A stretch of 42,634 bases of DNA from Mojavia pulchra JT2-VF2 (GTDB taxonomy: Bacteria > Cyanobacteriota > Cyanobacteriia > Cyanobacteriales > Nostocaceae), in NCBI GenBank assembly GCA_019359325.1, contig JAHHHN010000038.1:1-42634 (forward strand). Reading direction: 5' to 3'. Under the pieces are notes generated by a model that was not told the origin of the DNA, searched no databases, and was given only the letters and a program-made list of their open reading frames with translations. The stretch's first letter is position 1. Each line of letters starts with the position of its first letter. This document shows, piece by piece, positions 39,839 to 42,634 of the stretch. The translations under genes were made by a program, and so were the position numbers.

Positions 39839-41734
39839 TTACACTGATCCCCTAACTGGCTGCCTGATTTGCAATTTCACCGCCTCAACAATGGCATCGG
39901 CATCAATTTTGGCAGCATGGAGAAGTTCTTCTGGTGTACCCGAACTTGGCATATTACGCACTGCGAGCTTAATTAACCGTAGTTGAGGGCCATTATAGGT
40001 TTGAGCGCTGCTATAACCTGTAAAGGCATCAAGTACAGCAGCACCTAACCCGCCTTCAATCCAGTGGTCTTCAACGACTACTAAATTACCGTTGGTATCG
40101 CAGGCGGCTTGATGCAGCGTCTGCACATCAATGGGTTTAACAGAATAGGCGTCAATGACGCGCACTGTAATGCCTTCATTTTTCAGGCGCTTGTAAGCCT
40201 TGAGTGCCTCATGTAGAGTTATACCCGCACCAATGACAGTAGCTTGATCTCCGTCAGAACTACGAATTACTTTGCTACTACCAATAGGAAACTCTTCATC
40301 AGATTCATAGAGTACGGGTGTGCTTTCCCTGGTGGTGCGAAGGTAGATAATTCCATTACGATCGCTCATCTGAGCTACTAGTTTAGCAGTCTGGTTAGCA
40401 TCGCTGGGATATAGTACGGTACTACTCCACACTGCTCGAAAGATGGCTAAGTCTTCTAACGCCATCTGCGAAGCACCATCTTGACCAATAGATACACCGG
40501 CATGGGAACCCACTAGTTTAATATTGGCGCGAGAAATCGCAGCCATCCTTACAAAGTCGTAGGCACGAGTTAAGAAAGCAGCAAAGCTAGAAGCAAAAGG
40601 TTTGTATTGCCGCACCTGTAAACCCACTGCCGCTGCTACCATTTGCTGCTCCGCAATGTACATCTCAAAGTAGCGCTCAGGATAAGCTTCCGCAAAATCT
40701 TCAGCGTAAGTAGAATTGCTTACTTCAGCATCAAGGGCAATAACATCAAGTCGAGCTGCTCCCAAAGCTTTTAAGGCATCACCATAGGCTCGACGTGTTG
40801 CTACATTTGTGCCTTTTTCATAGGTGGGAAGTTGTAGTGGTTGAGCTTCACCTGTGAAGGCAGGTTGACCTTGGTATTCAGGTTTATCTACTTGAATGGT
40901 AATATGACGCTCACCACCTAGCTCGGCGATCGCTTGTTTTTCCTGCTCAGGTTTGAGTGCTTTACCATGCCAACCACCTAAATCTTCTAAAGCTGCCACA
41001 CCTTTGCCTTTCTTAGTTCGGGCGATAATTACTGTAGGGCGATCGTTGATGCTCAAAGCTGCGCTATAAGCTTGATCAATCTCTATCAAGTTGTGACCAT
41101 CAATCTCAATCGCTTGCCAGCCAAAGGCTCTGGCACGGTTAGCATAAGCTTTTGTATTCCAGCCTAATTCCGTTTGACCTCGTTGACCTAGCCGATTGAC
41201 ATCGATAATGGCGATTAAATTATCTAGACTGTAGTGTGAAGCATGATCAAAGGCCTCCCAAACCGATCCTTCGGCGATTTCACTATCACCTAGTAGCACC
41301 CAAACGTTATAGGGTAGTTGATCCAAATACTTGCCTGCCAAAGCCACCCCTACACCAATAGGTAAACCTTGGCCTAAAGAACCTGTTGCTACATCGACCC
41401 AAGGTAAAATTGGTGTAGGATGTCCTTCTAAACGGCTGCCAAACTTTCGCAGTGATAGTAACTCTTCATCAGTTATTACCCCCGCAACTTTATACATGGC
41501 GTAGAGAAGTGGTGCAGCGTGTCCTTTTGAAAGGATAAAGCGATCGTTATTTGGGTTATCTGGATTTTCAAAGTCGTATTGAAGATATTTAGATAGTAAA
41601 ACCGCCATCAAATCGGCAGGGGACATCGACGAGGTGGGATGACCCGATCCGGCGGCAGTTGTGGCGCGAATACTATCGACGCGGAATTGTTGTGCTAACT
41701 CATTCCATTGCTGTAGTTGCTCCTGTGTATTCAT
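39839..41734 (-). CDS. Transketolase, short (animal-like) type
   Basis: This 631-residue protein has the order TPP domain, pyrimidine domain, C-terminal domain. RATTAAGSGHPTSSMSPAD and LSKGHAAPLLYA bind TPP. GDSEIAEGSVWEA and DVNRLGQRG form the Mg/TPP motif. ATGSLGQGLPIG and GVSIGQDGASQMALEDL follow the animal TKT pattern. Common bacterial transketolases are longer, about 660-670 residues, so this is probably a second isoform beside the Calvin-cycle enzyme. The ATG at 41734 has GAGGAAA about nine bases upstream; the TTG at 41749 is rejected. Confidence 0.88.
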   Translation of the reverse strand: MNTQEQLQQWNELAQQFRVDSIRATTAAGSGHPTSSMSPADLMAVLLSKYLQYDFENPDNPNNDRFILSKGHAAPLLYAMYKVAGVITDEELLSLRKFGSRLEGHPTPILPWVDVATGSLGQGLPIGVGVALAGKYLDQLPYNVWVLLGDSEIAEGSVWEAFDHASHYSLDNLIAIIDVNRLGQRGQTELGWNTKAYANRARAFGWQAIEIDGHNLIEIDQAYSAALSINDRPTVIIARTKKGKGVAALEDLGGWHGKALKPEQEKQAIAELGGERHITIQVDKPEYQGQPAFTGEAQPLQLPTYEKGTNVATRRAYGDALKALGAARLDVIALDAEVSNSTYAEDFAEAYPERYFEMYIAEQQMVAAAVGLQVRQYKPFASSFAAFLTRAYDFVRMAAISRANIKLVGSHAGVSIGQDGASQMALEDLAIFRAVWSSTVLYPSDANQTAKLVAQMSDRNGIIYLRTTRESTPVLYESDEEFPIGSSKVIRSSDGDQATVIGAGITLHEALKAYKRLKNEGITVRVIDAYSVKPIDVQTLHQAACDTNGNLVVVEDHWIEGGLGAAVLDAFTGYSSAQTYNGPQLRLIKLAVRNMPSSGTPEELLHAAKIDADAIVEAVKLQIRQPVRGSV

Positions 41735-42288
41735 AATGTTTTTCCTCAATTAAAACCTACGAATTTTATAAAAATTAAATATTAAAATTATTTTTTGCTT
41801 TTTATGCTCTTAATTAAATATGTCTTGTTTAATTTTTAATATTCTGAATTATTTTTTATAAATAAATTAATGTTACTAATTAACTCGATATAATTACATT
41901 TTAGTTTCCAATCAGCATCACGAATTCAACAGCCATTTAAATTAGAAATTAGTCAATGATTGTACAAGCTGTACAAGCGATCGCTCACAATCATTAATTA
42001 GATTGTGCTTTGCTTTATGAAACTAGATATACATTTAAGTATGAGCGGAGTAATTTTACCCTTGCCTTAGCTAGAGTTTAAATATTTGTTAAATTTACTT
42101 CTTCTTTCTAATGGAATAATTAAACTTTATTTCTTAAGGAGGAGAAATATTTATAAATATTTATTAATTTACAACTTATATATTTATTTTATTGTTTGTA
42201 TTTTATTTATTAGGTTAACTATCAAAATTTTAATAGGCAACACAATATACAGCAGATTGCAGAGGAGCGAGGTACAGATATCGTAAAG
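41735..42288. other. Very AT-rich gap upstream of transketolase
   Basis: Nothing coding was recognised. A plus-strand open frame at 42086-42286 is Leu/Ile/Tyr-rich because of base composition. A HIP1-like site occurs at about 41980. Confidence 0.4.
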
Positions 42289-42500
42289 GCACAACGAACG
42301 TTGTGCAACGCCACTTCCTACCCTGCCTTAAGCCCTTTGGGTGACGCTCCTTCTCCTGACGGAGACGCTATGCCGGAGGCTTTAGGCTGACGCTAATGCA
42401 GTCGCCCACGGGGAAACCCCCAAGACCACGCTGACTCACCTGCGGAGGGAAAATGCCACTGAGGGAGCCGGGAAACCCGCAGTTTTGTAAGGTGACCACT
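42289..42500. repeat. Palindromic repeat cluster next to a mobile element
   Basis: GCACAACG (42289-42296) pairs with CGTTGTGC (42299-42306). It is followed by GC-rich blocks such as GACGCTCCTTCTCCTGACGG, CCCACGGGGAAACCCCCAAG and GGAGCCGGGAAACCCGC. These are typical Nostocales interspersed palindromes. GCACAACGAAC also recurs at 42567, inside the transposase remnant. Confidence 0.55.
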
Positions 42501-42538
42501 AGCCCCACTTTGGGAGCATCCACTTTTGGCAGAAACAC

Positions 42539-42634
42539 TCAAATAGCAAGTAAACCGTTAAGATAAGCACAACGAACAGAGAGAATTTGGTTGACACTCT
42601 CAACATTCCACTGTGCACCAGAAATTTTAATCCT
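42539..42634 (-). CDS. C-terminus of a probable transposase (cut by window edge)
   Basis: The last 31 codons read RIKISGAQWNVESVNQILSV and then RCAYLNGLLAI before TGA. The pattern (G.QW..E.v..iL.lRcayLNG) matches the C-terminal end of ISKra4-like transposases as I remember them. Only this end lies in the window, so intactness and family cannot be judged. Confidence 0.5.
   Translation of the reverse strand, partial: RIKISGAQWNVESVNQILSVRCAYLNGLLAI

Noticed and set aside
42086-42286. 66-codon plus-strand ORF
   Set aside because: Extremely AT-rich, Leu/Ile/Tyr-biased composition, no known motif, and it runs into repeat DNA.

Overview
The window looks like chromosomal DNA of a filamentous, probably heterocyst-forming cyanobacterium of the Nostoc/Anabaena/Calothrix type. 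Three things support this. Photosynthesis genes are present: the psbA 5' end at the left edge, psb34, an apcA-type allophycocyanin alpha gene, a one-helix Hli protein and a CruA/CruP-type lycopene cyclase. The HIP1 octamer GCGATCGC is very frequent. Many gaps carry heptameric repeats of the GCTGAGT, TTAGTCA and CCTTCTG kinds plus GC-rich extragenic hairpins, as is usual in Nostocales. No tRNA, rRNA or CRISPR array was found.

Layout. 1-500: psbA start with its promoter, then a cluster of extragenic hairpins. 675-3564: a VOC protein, a MidA-type methyltransferase, a 31-residue membrane microprotein and a beta-hydroxyacid dehydrogenase. 3588-7825: a defence/addiction-like block, made of an HTH-NACHT STAND NTPase divergent from a Xre/ParS-RES toxin-antitoxin pair, followed by a two-helix membrane protein. 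The divergent gap holds three direct repeats spaced exactly 11 bp apart, and the same motif recurs in the gap between antitoxin and toxin. 7870-15617: a large TPR protein, psb34, the fused thiamine gene thiO-thiG, a small anchored Ser/Thr-rich protein and citramalate synthase. 15992-20275: a small unknown, the lycopene cyclase and a coiled-coil protein. 21013-24473: a leftward run of a YcgR-type permease, its YcgQ partner and a membrane-anchored Ig-like/beta-propeller protein. 25168-28049: a divergent histidine kinase, a Lys-rich microprotein, an Hli protein, ApcA2 and a pentapeptide-repeat remnant. 28129-34755: a GH57 enzyme, an SDR, a DUF1400 alpha/beta hydrolase, a small Cys/His protein and a KirBac-type K+ channel. 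34854-41734: an MFS exporter, three PRC-barrel/DUF2382 paralogues and an animal-type transketolase. The right edge holds palindromic repeats and the last 31 codons of a probable transposase.

Most genes are independent housekeeping, photosynthetic or stress genes. Functional units visible here are the Xre-RES pair (possibly with NACHT and membrane protein), the ycgR-ycgQ-propeller run, the apcA2-hli pair and the DUF2382 tandem. The most unusual theme is extragenic repeat DNA entering genes: it is translated inside citramalate synthase and in the ThiO-ThiG linker, supplies start codons for two genes, and builds a long hairpin between two convergent genes.
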